From the NCBI GenBank assembly GCA_905221605.1, contig CAJNDS010002496.1:1-22500 (forward strand): a DNA stretch of 22,500 bases, in the 5' to 3' direction. The notes under the pieces were generated by a model, which ran no database searches, was not told where the DNA came from, and saw only the letters and a program-made list of their open reading frames with translations. This DNA is from Symbiodinium natans (lineage: Eukaryota; Sar; Dinophyceae; Suessiales; Symbiodiniaceae). Made by a program: the position numbers and the translations under genes. Below, in pieces: positions 1-9,600 of this stretch (positions are counted from its first letter, which is position 1; every line of letters starts with the position of its first letter).

Positions 1-30
1 ATACAACAAATTTCTAATCCCGAAAAAATA

Positions 31-281
31 TCAATTCATCCAAGTATCGAGATCATATATCGAATCAAATAGAAAGAAGATTATCAATGAATTACGCAAC
101 TTCCCCAACTTGGTTTTGCTTGGGGGTCTTCGTGGTGTAATTGGTTGATTGTGGGGCCTCTTTTGGGCTTCATCGGAATTGTGTTCATCGCAGGCTTCCT
201 TTATCGGCAAAGTTGCGCACAATAAGATTTCGAGATCTTCAGGCGCGTCGGAGCCGAAGGTGCGATGTCGAACACCCAGGC
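31..281 (-). CDS. Candidate exon, unknown product
   Basis: This open frame reads leftwards from an AG|GC acceptor-like site at 282 (preceded by an A/C/T-rich stretch) and runs about 83 codons to a stop at 31. The peptide is hydrophilic at first, with an acidic patch containing DEHNSDEAQKR, followed by a Pro/Lys-rich stretch and a hydrophobic end. The opposite strand also reads well here, giving a membrane-helix-like segment (WLIVGPLLGFIGIVFIAGF) ending at 225, but that frame has neither an ATG nor an AG acceptor before it, so I prefer the minus strand. I recognise no family. The gene would continue to higher coordinates, where I find no convincing partner exon. Confidence 0.3.
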
Positions 282-1358
282 CTGTTTTGAAGTTTAGGTT
301 CATGCAAACCAATAGGGGGGGGGGCCACAGTCTTGCATCACAGTATGGATGCTATGGGTGCTTAGGTACCCAAAGTCAGAATTGCGTTGGAATCATTTGT
401 GAGTAAGAAGACATCCCCCACATTATCCCATGATTGGGGCGTGCGTAGGCTCTTGCTCAGCGATGTCCGTTTGTTAAGGATTGTAGCTGCGCATGGTCCA
501 CTTGTAGGGAGTATGAGTACAGGGCATCAAGAAAAATGCAGTCACAAGCGTCACAATCTGCAGGTTTCGCAAACGTGCAGGTGCCTCTGATTCCACATCC
601 GCGAGGCGATGCTACTGCTCGAGACGCCTGAGACACGGGGCTGTTGAATTGCCAATGTCACAAGCTGTAGCTTGCGGCCCTGCACTGTCCCTTGGCCCCA
701 AGACTGTTCAGATTTGAGCATGACTGAGCAACTGGAAGCTGTTCACTATATGGCAGTTGATCTAAACTCCTAATCGCTGGCACCCCTGAGCCCCTAAGAC
801 CTATAGTGCTGGAGTTTTGCCTTGTATCTACGGCGTGTGAGTACTCAGTTTAGGGTTGAGCACGTTGAGCGGTGAGGAAGGGTTGAGCATGGTTTGAGGG
901 GGCACATCAGTGACCTTCTCTGGTCAGTGAGTGGTCTTCTGGAACCCGTAGCTGACAAGCCTGAGATTGAGTTCTATGTTGACTCTCGTCAAAACTTTCG
1001 CCAGCAAATCCTTTCACGCGCCTCATGGACCTGCAGTTCTTGCATACATTCCTTACAAGGACCTTCAGATCAAACACATTTCTCGCGTGCCAACTGCCAT
1101 GTCCTAAGCAACTCGCATGTATGATTTGGTTTTTGGAAGCCTCAAATTATTCAGGCTCCCTACTGCCACAGACACCTTTCGCTTGACCCACAGTTGACTT
1201 CCCGACTTCCCTTCAAATATGTTACACCTTCAAATTCAGCGGAATTCAAAGTGCGTTGGCTCGGATCACCCCTGCAGCGGCATTGGATCTTACGAAGTCC
1301 TGTTCAACATCAGGTTTCTTGCTAGTACCATGTCGAAACAGCGCAATCAGCGCAATAG
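282..1358. other. Apparent non-coding stretch
   Basis: I see no exon with convincing boundaries here. Short open frames exist on both strands but have no recognisable motif. A run of ten G lies at 315-324. The sequence is probably intergenic or intronic. Confidence 0.4.
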
Positions 1359-1835
1359 ATGACGAGTCTCAAAGCCACCGCACCTTCTGCCGACGAAGGC
1401 TGTTCGTGGCCTAAGAGCACAAGAAAAGGTCAAGCAGCGTTCACTGCAGGGAGCAGGCGGTATTTCGAAAAGCATGGGAGCGCACTTGCACCAGAGACAT
1501 TTCTTATTGAGTCTGTATGGCTACCAGTTTTGATCTCAGTTGGAGATCCTCATCACAGCACGCAGAATCCAAAGGGTCCATGCTCTGAATTGAAAGATCA
1601 GAACTTACCTGGGCAAGATTCTTCTAGAGAAGTACTTGGACCTGTATATGTGAATCACGCAGAACAAAAAGGAGATTGCCGCAGGTGGTTAGACCCTTTG
1701 GGAATGAGCCAGCACATGATTCCGTCATGTTGCGACGGTCGTTGTGTCGGAGGGCATGCACCCGGAGCCATGGGAAACTTTCACAGTGCAGCACTGCTTC
1801 AAGCATTCCACTTTCTGCAGGATCCGGGACCTTGA
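1359..1835 (+). CDS. Open frame of 158 codons, doubtful gene
   Basis: An ATG-started frame of 158 codons is open on the plus strand. It contains polar text such as SWPKSTRKGQAAF and ends with a cysteine-rich segment (CCDGRCVGG). No domain, signal peptide or membrane segment is evident. If real it would be convergent with the membrane-protein gene that ends at 2156, breaking the otherwise minus-strand layout. Alternative frames on the minus strand between 1624 and 1806 are also open, so this may be chance. Confidence 0.25.
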   Translation: MTSLKATAPSADEGCSWPKSTRKGQAAFTAGSRRYFEKHGSALAPETFLIESVWLPVLISVGDPHHSTQNPKGPCSELKDQNLPGQDSSREVLGPVYVNHAEQKGDCRRWLDPLGMSQHMIPSCCDGRCVGGHAPGAMGNFHSAALLQAFHFLQDPGP

Positions 1836-2155
1836 GTGAAACACACCAGCTGCCTGCAGCCTATTCGGACCGTCTTGGTGGGGAGGGTGGGTGGTAGATA
1901 AAATTGGGTGCCGGTCCCTATTTCGTTGTGGCCAGGGTTGGGGAGGGGGGTCGTGCGGTGGTGGACCACTTTGACAAGAAGAATGCGCGCATGATTGCAT
2001 GATTGTACGCGAGCAAGAAAGTCTCTGTACGGAGACTCTTTTGGTACCTACCCCCACCCCCCCACCCCCGCACGACCCAGAATCGGTACCGGAAATTGCT
2101 GGCACGAAAAGTGACTCCCCCCACACCCACAACGATTTCGAGGAGGTCCTCGTGA
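1836..2155. other. G/C-skewed region with inverted repeat downstream of gene 1
   Basis: The stretch is G-rich at 1877-1965 and C-rich at 2049-2078. An 11-bp perfect inverted repeat pairs GGGTCGTGCGG (1948-1958) with CCGCACGACCC (2068-2078), and a small hairpin AGTCTC/GAGACT sits at 2020-2037. It lies just past the stop of gene 1 and is probably its 3' untranslated or intergenic DNA. Confidence 0.4.
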
Positions 2156-5100
2156 CTAGCTGCCTGGAGTGTGCAGCACGAGGTCAGCAAGGCTGCCATC
2201 GTCATGTTCTAATCGTCGGACTGGAAGAGCTCCGGGAGAGATCGATAGAAGCTCCATTGTAAGACCCGCGGCAGTCAGTGAGACCCCTTGAGTCAAGAGA
2301 GTTTGGTTGAACCGCTGCTGAAAGTCAGAAACGGATGTCGAAAACAGGCTTGAGGAAAGGGCTGCTTCGTCCCATGCCTCATCTACCAAAAAGATGTGGA
2401 ACCGTCCAATGAGCAGCGTACCACGAGGCTCCAAGTCAAGACGGATGCCATAAGTCTCCGCCCCTGAGAAGTGCGCCAGGCAGCTTAGGAGCGATGCGTA
2501 AACTGGCGCGAACATCAGCGAGGCCAAACTGGGGTCAGTAGCTATAAAATTAAACGGCAGGGTGCCTGAGACCGAAGTGGAAAAGCCTGGGCAAAAGTGC
2601 TGACCATTGTAAGTGAGACAGCTCCGAGTCTCCAGCTCATCGCACGTATAGCCAAAGGGTTCGGGGCAGGCAGAATCTACAGTCTCGCGGGAACATCCGC
2701 AGCTCACAGGGCAAAACGCTTCCAGCGTCTTGAACTCCCACTCAAAGGAACTGTTCCATCCGAAGCAGCTTCCCCAAGAGATGTTCTCTGCAGTCAAGTT
2801 GGCCTGAAAGCCGCAGCCATGATCCCACATGGCTTGAGCTATCAACAGCGCCTCCTCCTTGCCTTTCAAGTTCGCAGACAAGTTCGCAGATAAATTGCCA
2901 TACGTCTGCAGCGCATCGATCCACCGCACCCAAGGGGCGTAGTTCCGAAGGCTGGAGGCATTCTGCTCGACGCAAGCGGTGTTCTGTCGAAATGCAAGGA
3001 AGCTTTCCGACTCTTGGCAGGCTCGGCCTGAACCATATGGGCATCCCTGTACGAATATGTTGTCACCTGCTGGGGTCTGGCAGCCGCATGTTGCTGAGCA
3101 AAGCATTCTAGTGGCCCAGCCTTTGCCATCGTCTACTCCGTAATCTGGCAGACTGGTAATTGATGTGCAAAACTTTGCAGCGTCAGCACATCCCTGGACG
3201 CTGTCGTTCTGGAGGAAGAACCTGAGGTAGTTGAGCATTGGTTCTGTATCACCCAGGTCCCCACAATCAGGGTTGAAAAGGTCAATGCTCTCTGCAAGAG
3301 ATAGCACCGTGAGATCTCCTAGGGAGCTCACATCCTGTAGCCAAAGCCCATACTTGGTCTCATCCTTCTCCAGGCCAAAACCTATGCGCTCCCCCTCCTG
3401 GACTGCGTAGATCTTCGTTTCATCCTGATCTTCCCATCCGCCGCCGGAAGTCGGGGCCATGAGTACGATCCTTCGCTTGTCCACTTGCCAGACAAACCCC
3501 AAATTGCCTCCACACATGGCCTCGCTTACAGCCTGCAAAGTGCCGACAAAAGGGTCCAACATGCTGATGTAGACGATGATGGTAAGCAAGGGAATGCCTA
3601 TGGACATAGAAACTGACTTGGCATCAGCACCCCTGAGTCTGGGCAGGGAGGGCATGGGCAGAGGATCCAGCTGATGCACTAAGTGCCTACCTGGCGTGGT
3701 GGCCAGAGCATCGAAGAGCAAATCGTCGATATCCAGAATGATACCCAGGGCCACGGCGTTGAGGATGAGCTCTGTGACGCTAACGGTATAGACCAGAAAG
3801 AAGGTGCCGACAAAGACCAAAACCGCAGCTGCCAACAAGCGGTAGGCGAACAAGACGGCACTGAATACCTTACGCCGCTTTGCCACACAGCGCAGGCGAT
3901 AGTGGATTGACTTGCTGAACGGGTTTTCTCGTGTATCAATCCTGGTGGGACCCGTGGGCATTGCCATGACTCCTCGCAACAATGCTAAGGCGTGACTCAG
4001 CTCCTTGGCCACCATCAAATACCAACACACCAGCGCAACGATGCATAGCACCTGACCTGTGAACATTCCTTCCAAGCCAGGCTTGCCGGATTTCAGGTAC
4101 TTCTCGATGTGCTCGTACAAAGCCACCTATAACTGTGAATCTCGATTCTGACCGAGCTACATCTTGGCTACAAACCTACCCGCACAAGATACTCGACTCA
4201 CACATGTTATCAAAAAATAGTTCTTGCTATTGTTTTGAGACAACTGATTATGGAGAATGCTCGTCCCATGTTTTGGAACCGTGTGGTTTTGACAAACTGC
4301 AGGCCTGGATGCCAGATTGCTCCAGCGACTTGTCGAGCCTGCAAACACGCTCAGCTAAGGATTCCTTCGAGACATCATCGTAGCTCCAGAGGGAATGACC
4401 GGATGCTCTCCTCCATCTCAGAGCATCCTGCACGGAGTCCTCATCCACGTCCGGGACGGTAAAGTTGTAATAGCAGATCGCCACGAAGACCACTTGCATC
4501 AGGACGTTCACCACAGCCAGTAGACAAGTCTGAACAGATCCCAAGGGACCAAGGGCTCCCGTGCCAATGAAGATTACCAAATCCCACGTTGACTCTCCGA
4601 AGGTGTAATACTCATTTGTCTGCGTGTCCAAGGTGTGTTCATTCACATCGGAGATCTTTTCGCGCGAGATTTCGGTGATTGTTTTCCTTCTGTTTCTCTT
4701 GCTAGGTGAATGAACTGCCATCGAACTTGGAGATAACCCCGAAGGCATGTCTCTCATGTTAGCTTCTTGCGCTTCCTTGGCATCGCCCTCGCCCTCGTCA
4801 TCCAGCGATATAGAAACCACATTCTCCGAAAGCTCAATGCGCGGAGGCGGTTCGGTTTCACTCCACTTCGGGCCCGTATTCACGAGGGAGCCGGAGACCT
4901 ACAGGGAAACTAGTCGGAATATGTCGGAATGCAAATAAGGCCCCGGTCTGCCCTGAACGATGCCCTCAGCTTTACTGCGCTTGTGGGGGCCAGGGGTGCT
5001 ACTCATCACGGGCTCTCAGAGGATAGCACATCACTGATCCCTTTGACACACGAGCTTGTCTGAAAAAATCGCCTCAATTTGCTTCAGCCTCTTCTCCACT

Positions 5101-5325
5101 TCAAGGAGCCGATCGTGGAGCTGAGGTATCAAACCTGGATCGCTAGTGGCTCTCTGTCTCTTCAGGAAACTGGTGCTGAAGCCCCATATTAAACCCTATC
5201 ATTCCATCCGCAACCCAGGAGCCCGCCAATGCCACCGTCTCCTCCAAGTCTTCAAACCTTTCATCGATGAGGTGGAGGATGTCAGATTCGTTTGCAGTCG
5301 TTGCTGACCTTTGAATTTTCGGCAT
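2156..5325 (-). CDS. Multi-pass membrane protein with cysteine-rich domain (gene 1)
   Basis: Proposed exons are 5325-5205, 5134-5073, 4898-4305 and 4126-2156, joining in frame to about 915 residues. Introns are 70 bp (GA-AG), 174 bp (GC-AG) and 178 bp (GC-AG). The start is the ATG at 5325, two bases after a strong acceptor-like CTCTCGCAG. Residues 1-61 are acidic and coiled-coil-like (LLEVEKRLKQIE). Residues about 62-165 are polar, with a basic SKRNRRK cluster. Hydrophobic segments lie near 167-206, 281-300, 347-372, 376-397 and 432-448. After these comes a large domain with paired-cysteine motifs ending CSATCGC and CPVSCGC, reminiscent of ShK-like toxin-fold modules, and many N-glycosylation sequons (NLSANLSANL, NLTAENISW), suggesting an extracellular or luminal position. 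A loop with LGIILDIDDLLFDAL lies between membrane segments. I recognise this as the kind of uncharacterised membrane protein found in dinoflagellate genomes, but cannot name a function. The last two exons are firm; the first two are less certain. Confidence 0.75.
4127..4304 (-). other. Intron of gene 1 with GC-AG boundaries
   Basis: Exon text before it ends ATCCAG and after it begins GTGGCT, so removing 178 bp keeps the frame. The intron starts GCCTGC and ends TTATAG. An in-frame TAG sits directly at its 3' edge and an in-frame stop at 4248-4250, so both flanking frames close inside it. This is the clearest non-canonical donor in the window. Confidence 0.8.
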
Positions 5326-5327
5326 GG

Positions 5328-5346
5328 CTGCGAGAGGCAATATCAA
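5328..5346 (-). promoter_or_regulatory. Probable splice acceptor before the gene 1 start codon
   Basis: Read on the minus strand, a T/C-rich run ends in CTCTCGCAG, followed after two bases by the ATG at 5325. Dinoflagellate mRNAs commonly receive a spliced leader at such a site, so this may be the trans-splice acceptor. It could instead be an ordinary cis acceptor, making the ATG internal to a longer protein with exons further up. Confidence 0.45.
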
Positions 5347-5374
5347 AGAGAACGCGGCTAGCAGGCGGAAACAA

Positions 5375-5402
5375 GTGTGTGTGTGTATATATATATAATA
5401 TA
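5375..5402. repeat. GT/AT microsatellite
   Basis: About six GT units pass directly into a run of AT units. It lies about 50 bp upstream of the proposed start of gene 1 and can be read as an open frame on the minus strand, which I regard as accidental. Confidence 0.85.
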
Positions 5403-6029
5403 CGTATACATGCAAAAGGCAAAGTCGCTCCTTGAATGCTTGCGGATTTTAAACGGCGCGTGGCAAAGCCAGGGCCCATGCATGTCCTGAAATGTATCGA
5501 CTGGTCTTCTATTTACATGTCTGAATTCGCGTACTGTGCCGAAGCTTCAAAGTTGCTCGGCTGTTCATGCGAATCTCCAGAGCCATACATGCTGCTCCAT
5601 CGCACATCACCATGCCACAAGGCAACGGCAACACCTGTGGGCACGTGGTGCGTGAGTGCGGGTTTGGATATCCTTTGCCTGACTCACACCTCTCAACCCC
5701 TCAATCGTTTTCGAACATCCCAGCTGAGATGAGTTGCGCGGGTCACCGCCGGCGCCGGCGAGAACGTGACCTGCGCCAGAAAGACGGCGCAAAATCACAA
5801 CGTATTCCACCTCAAGCAAGAATCCGAAAGAAGATTTGTCCTTGCACTCGGTAGTAATCGCTTGACACATACCCTAAGCCAATCATCCCGAAGTTCTTGG
5901 AAAGCCTCCTGGGAATCATCATCATGGCAGTCGTAGTACGTAGTCGTCTAGATGCAGCAGCAGCAGGAGGAGGAGGAGGAGGAGTACTACGACGACGACA
6001 GCAGTAAGACTTAAAAAATAGGAACCCAA
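5403..6029. other. Intergenic or intronic stretch with repeats
   Basis: Contents are a 14-bp GC palindrome (CGCCGGCGCCGGCG, 5747-5760) and the triplet-repeat hairpin listed separately. A minus-strand frame after an acceptor-like CTGGCGCAG near 5769 reads VTFSPAPAVTRATHLSWDV and stops after about 25 codons; it may be an exon but has no partner. Confidence 0.35.
5930..5998. repeat. Triplet-repeat cluster framed by a 10-bp inverted repeat
   Basis: Runs of GCA, GGA and CGA triplets lie side by side at about 5954-5998. The arms GTCGTAGTAC (5930-5939) and GTACTACGAC (5984-5993) are perfect reverse complements, so the GCA/GGA repeats form the loop of a potential hairpin. Confidence 0.7.
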
Positions 6030-6096
6030 CAGCGCCTACTTCGGCTGCTGGCCGAGCTGTCCGACCCGTGTGCAGCTCGGTCACCTCGAGGACCTT
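6030..6096 (-). CDS. Candidate exon, unknown product
   Basis: After an acceptor-like CTTCTGCAG the minus strand reads KVLEVTELHTGRTARPAAEV and a few more codons, with coding-like codon use and no stop until well past a possible GC donor near 6030. The upstream frame (NFARLLQ) is also open as far as a TAA at about 6123. It may belong to an additional 5' exon of gene 1 or to a small gene between genes 1 and 2. No family is recognised and the 3' boundary is a guess. Confidence 0.35.
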
Positions 6097-6228
6097 CTGC
6101 AGAAGTCTTGCAAAGTTGTTTTAGGTCTTCTCTAGCACCCTACCGGAACCCTTGAATGCAAACGGCCTGTGGCACAGAACGCTGCAAAGAGGAGGAGGAC
6201 TCACATGCGTATGTGTGAGGAAAAAGCT

Positions 6229-6390
6229 CTACACACCGCCCAGGCCACCAACCCCTGCGCTCCCTCTTCCCACGTCTTTCGCAACAAGCATGGAGAATCC
6301 TGCGACACCCACTTTGGACGATGACCAATCTCCCGGACTCTTCCTTTGAACCGACACCGGGAGACGAACGTGGAGCCTTCGTAGCTGCCG
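6229..6390 (-). CDS. Candidate exon, unknown product
   Basis: One minus-strand frame reads SPGDWSSSKVGVAGFSMLVA and continues with a glycine-rich end to a TAG at 6229. Its codons show the purine-first bias typical of genuine coding sequence. Two other minus frames are also open here, so the frame choice is not secure. There is no clear acceptor; the left boundary of the candidate is arbitrary. Confidence 0.25.
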   Translation of the reverse strand, partial: RQLRRLHVRLPVSVQRKSPGDWSSSKVGVAGFSMLVAKDVGRGSAGVGGLGGV

Positions 6391-6643
6391 CCAATGCCCC
6401 TTTTGGGAAAACTCACTCCTGGCTTCAGGAACCCGTGGAGCCTGCATAGTGGAGGCATGTCAGCCGCAAAGAGCTTTTCGTTTGCCTGCATGCGACGTCT
6501 TCCACCAAATTAAAATGTCGTTGAGGACTTGATTGCAGCTCAGACCGAATTAGCTAACTCCTATTTCCCGTGGCAACTTGGGAGCAGGAGATGTGCCTGA
6601 CGTGCACTGTGCACAAGCCCGCAGAGCCCCGTCGACAGTCCTT
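6391..6643. other. Stretch without a supported gene
   Basis: This lies immediately downstream of the stop of gene 2 and would hold its 3' untranslated region. I see no repeat or exon in it. Confidence 0.4.
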
Positions 6644-9600
6644 CTATTGGTAGAGCAAACTGAGGATCCCCTGACGGGTCGCTTGGCAAAGCCTCGCCAA
6701 CTCCACGAGCATCTCCTCCGCTGGCTCTGACCTCAGAGAAATACTGCCAGGAAGAGCCACCACTTCACTGCCGGGCCGTTGAACTAATCGCCACCTCCTC
6801 ATCTGCCTGAACAGGTGATCACGAGACCAAGGTTGCGGCACACCATTCACGCACACGATGCGATCGTGCTCCTGTATCGCCTGCTGCGGGCTTGCCTGCG
6901 CGATAAGCCGGGAAGCATGGCAAAAGAAGGCTTGAACATTTCGAACGCAGCTTCTGCAGTTTGTCAGTGCCTTCACAGATACAAGCAAGCCACACCACTA
7001 TCTTGCGGCGCAGAGCATACTATATTGCCATATTGCACACCAAGCCTTGTTCCAGTCATCGACAGCACCTCTCACGAAACGATTGATACGTTGCCGAACA
7101 TTCTGGACAGGACCTTTCGCTCTTCCATTGTCTTAGTTTTAGTCTTAGATGATGACGATGATGACGCAAGCAGCCTGCAATGACAATGGCCAAACTGTCA
7201 GAGTCAACACACAAATTCCAAAAACGAGCCACGTCAAAGCACACACATTGAAGCCTTAAGCTTGTGACTGACAGCCCGGGCCTTTAGCGATGGTGTCAAT
7301 CCAAGGCTTCAGGGACCGCGTAGGCACGAAGTTCGCAAGAACACCAAGCTTCCTGCCAAAGTCAGGCCGAAAGTTTGGTAGGGCTTGTGTGGAATGACTC
7401 GCCGGTAAACATAGGACTTGAAACAGCACCAACAGGCGGGAACAGTCAGAAACACGTAAGAACCCTGCAACATGCTGAAACTCGCTGCATCACTTGCAGA
7501 TGTCTCGGGCATCTGCTTCTTTTGAGGTTACCCCGAATGAACCCTCGGATAAAGCAGGTTCCGACACACCACTGGCTCCCTGGGTCCCTGTCCCGGGCTG
7601 TTTGAGGACCACAGTCCGCTGCTGTGGCCGCTGAAATCTCAAAGTTGCCTGGCACTTGCTTGTGGTTTTGTGGTCTGTCCTTGAGGACTCTGGAGTTCTG
7701 GGATGTTCCGGGTTGCTCGTGCCAAGGCCTATGAATGTAGTCTCTGTCTGTCCACCTGAGTCCCTCTCATCACGTGACATAGTAGCGCGCTTCTACCCCT
7801 GCAGCCAAGAGCTCCACGGCTTCATTCTCACACTACGCAACATGATGATGCGAAGCTCCTGCCTCGGAGCTACTGCGCATGGCCTTCTCCTCAGAACGGT
7901 CTCTGGGTGGCCATGCAATGCTCGGCGCGTTCGGCATGTCTGGAAAGCCCAGAGACTCTAGAAGCCGAGCGATCTCGACATGTCGAAGCTCTTTGAGTCA
8001 AAGCCTCTTTTTGGCACTCTTCAGTGCTGGGAGTCCTGGGAGTACTCTTTTTAGTAATAAACCTTGTGACAAACCTTTGTGAGAAACCTTTCTCTTTAAT
8101 GCATCGCATCTTGGTGCCTCCAAGCGGCAAGCACGTCGTGCGCTCGGGACCCGTTCACCTCCAGGAGGCGATCGAAGACCTGCAGTCGGAACTCACAAAG
8201 GGTGTCGCCCTCTCCTTCGCCCCGAGACATTGTCGGACTGCATTCTGCTGAGCACGCTGGGGCCTGAATGGGATGGTCTGGCTGTGTCCTCAGGGCTGCT
8301 GGCAGACCCAAGTCTAGACAAGGTCTTGGGCAAGGCCGGGACTTGTTCCACTTGCTGACGGCCGGGGTGATCTCCTTGATGATCAAGAAGTCCTTCTGAA
8401 GCGTAAAATCAGTTTAAATCCCACTCCCCTGCCGATGAAACGAAGATTTCCCATCCTCGTCAGAGGTGTCAAGGGACAGGTCCAGCTTCCGAAGGGTCAC
8501 GGAAAAGTGCCCAGACTCCTCCGAGATTTTCTGAGACTAGCCCCTTCGGAGATTGACTTTTCTGAAGGCTCGCTTGGATTGCCTTGTTGGCCTTTTTGGA
8601 GCCGGCTTCTAGGAACTTCTTCGCTGCAGGGCCATTCAGAACATCCAGAACCTAGATCTCGCCTCCTCCATAGCCGGCGCGCCGGCGGACCTCGCAGCCC
8701 GGGCAGCATGGCACAGCAAGGCAGAAAGCTTTTCTGAGTTTTGACGGGCTTCGGGCCTGAAGACAGTCCAAAAAACGTCAAATCGAGCGGACTGGCTCTA
8801 AACCGTCTGAGGCTTCATGAGCTCACTCCAACCTCTCCGATACTTCAAAAGGTGGCGGCAGAATCTGTGCCTCTCGTCGTCATCTCTGTGCTCCTGATCA
8901 GAGATTCAAGCACCAACAGGATTTTTCCGAAGCGATCCTCGTATGGAGGTTTCCCATATAGAGGGTGCCTTATTGTATTTGGGGGTAGGGGTCCCCTCTT
9001 TTCGTAAACCCCCATACTGCAAGAATGCTGTGACAAAGCCACGTGACACTTCCATGTAGGCTGAAGGCCCATTGCTGCCCCCAGCAAAAAAGAAATACCC
9101 CAAGTGCTGGGGGCGCTGCAGGCCCACTACCTTGCAAGAGGCTCGGAAGGTTTCGTGCGATAGCTGCTCTAGTGGGTTTGCTGCCTACCGACTCATACTG
9201 TTAAGCATCATTCTTGAAGAGGCCTTTGTCAAACTTTCGTGCTCCCATGACATCTGCTACCCAAGTCCATTCTGCGTGTTGATGTTTATGTCAAATGAAT
9301 GGCTCACTCATTCATGCATCTAAAAAGCACAAGACAAGCATCATGCTTCCGAGTCTTCTGCCAATGAAATCTGCATCCGAAACAGAACCAGGTGGACCGA
9401 ACAGCCTAGAACCCTGGTTCTGATTCTGATCGTCGCACGAGCAGAAGCAGCGGCCCGAATGTCCATGCCCTCGTCCCTAAACCCCGGCATCCGAGATCCG
9501 CACCGTCGTCCTGCGCCCCACTAATCCTCGCCTTGGGGAAAAAGGCTTTTGAGGGCCACATTGGACAATTCCAGGCCTCCGTTTGTCTACTCTTACATAT

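Noticed and set aside
5135-5204. Frame break in the short coiled-coil region of gene 1, suggesting a pseudogene
   Set aside because: A 70-bp GA-AG intron joins the two frames in the right phase, so decay is not required, though the joint is unproven.
8527-8565. A possible 31-bp micro-intron in gene 2 flanked by the 8-bp direct repeat TTTTCTGA
   Set aside because: Splicing with a GC donor further upstream (8582 or 8591) and the same acceptor gives a 52-61 bp intron and a continuous protein, so no micro-intron or frameshift is needed.
8651-8662. Apparent frameshift between two reading frames of gene 2
   Set aside because: A GC donor at 8722 and the acceptor ending at 8652 define a 71-bp intron that restores the frame.
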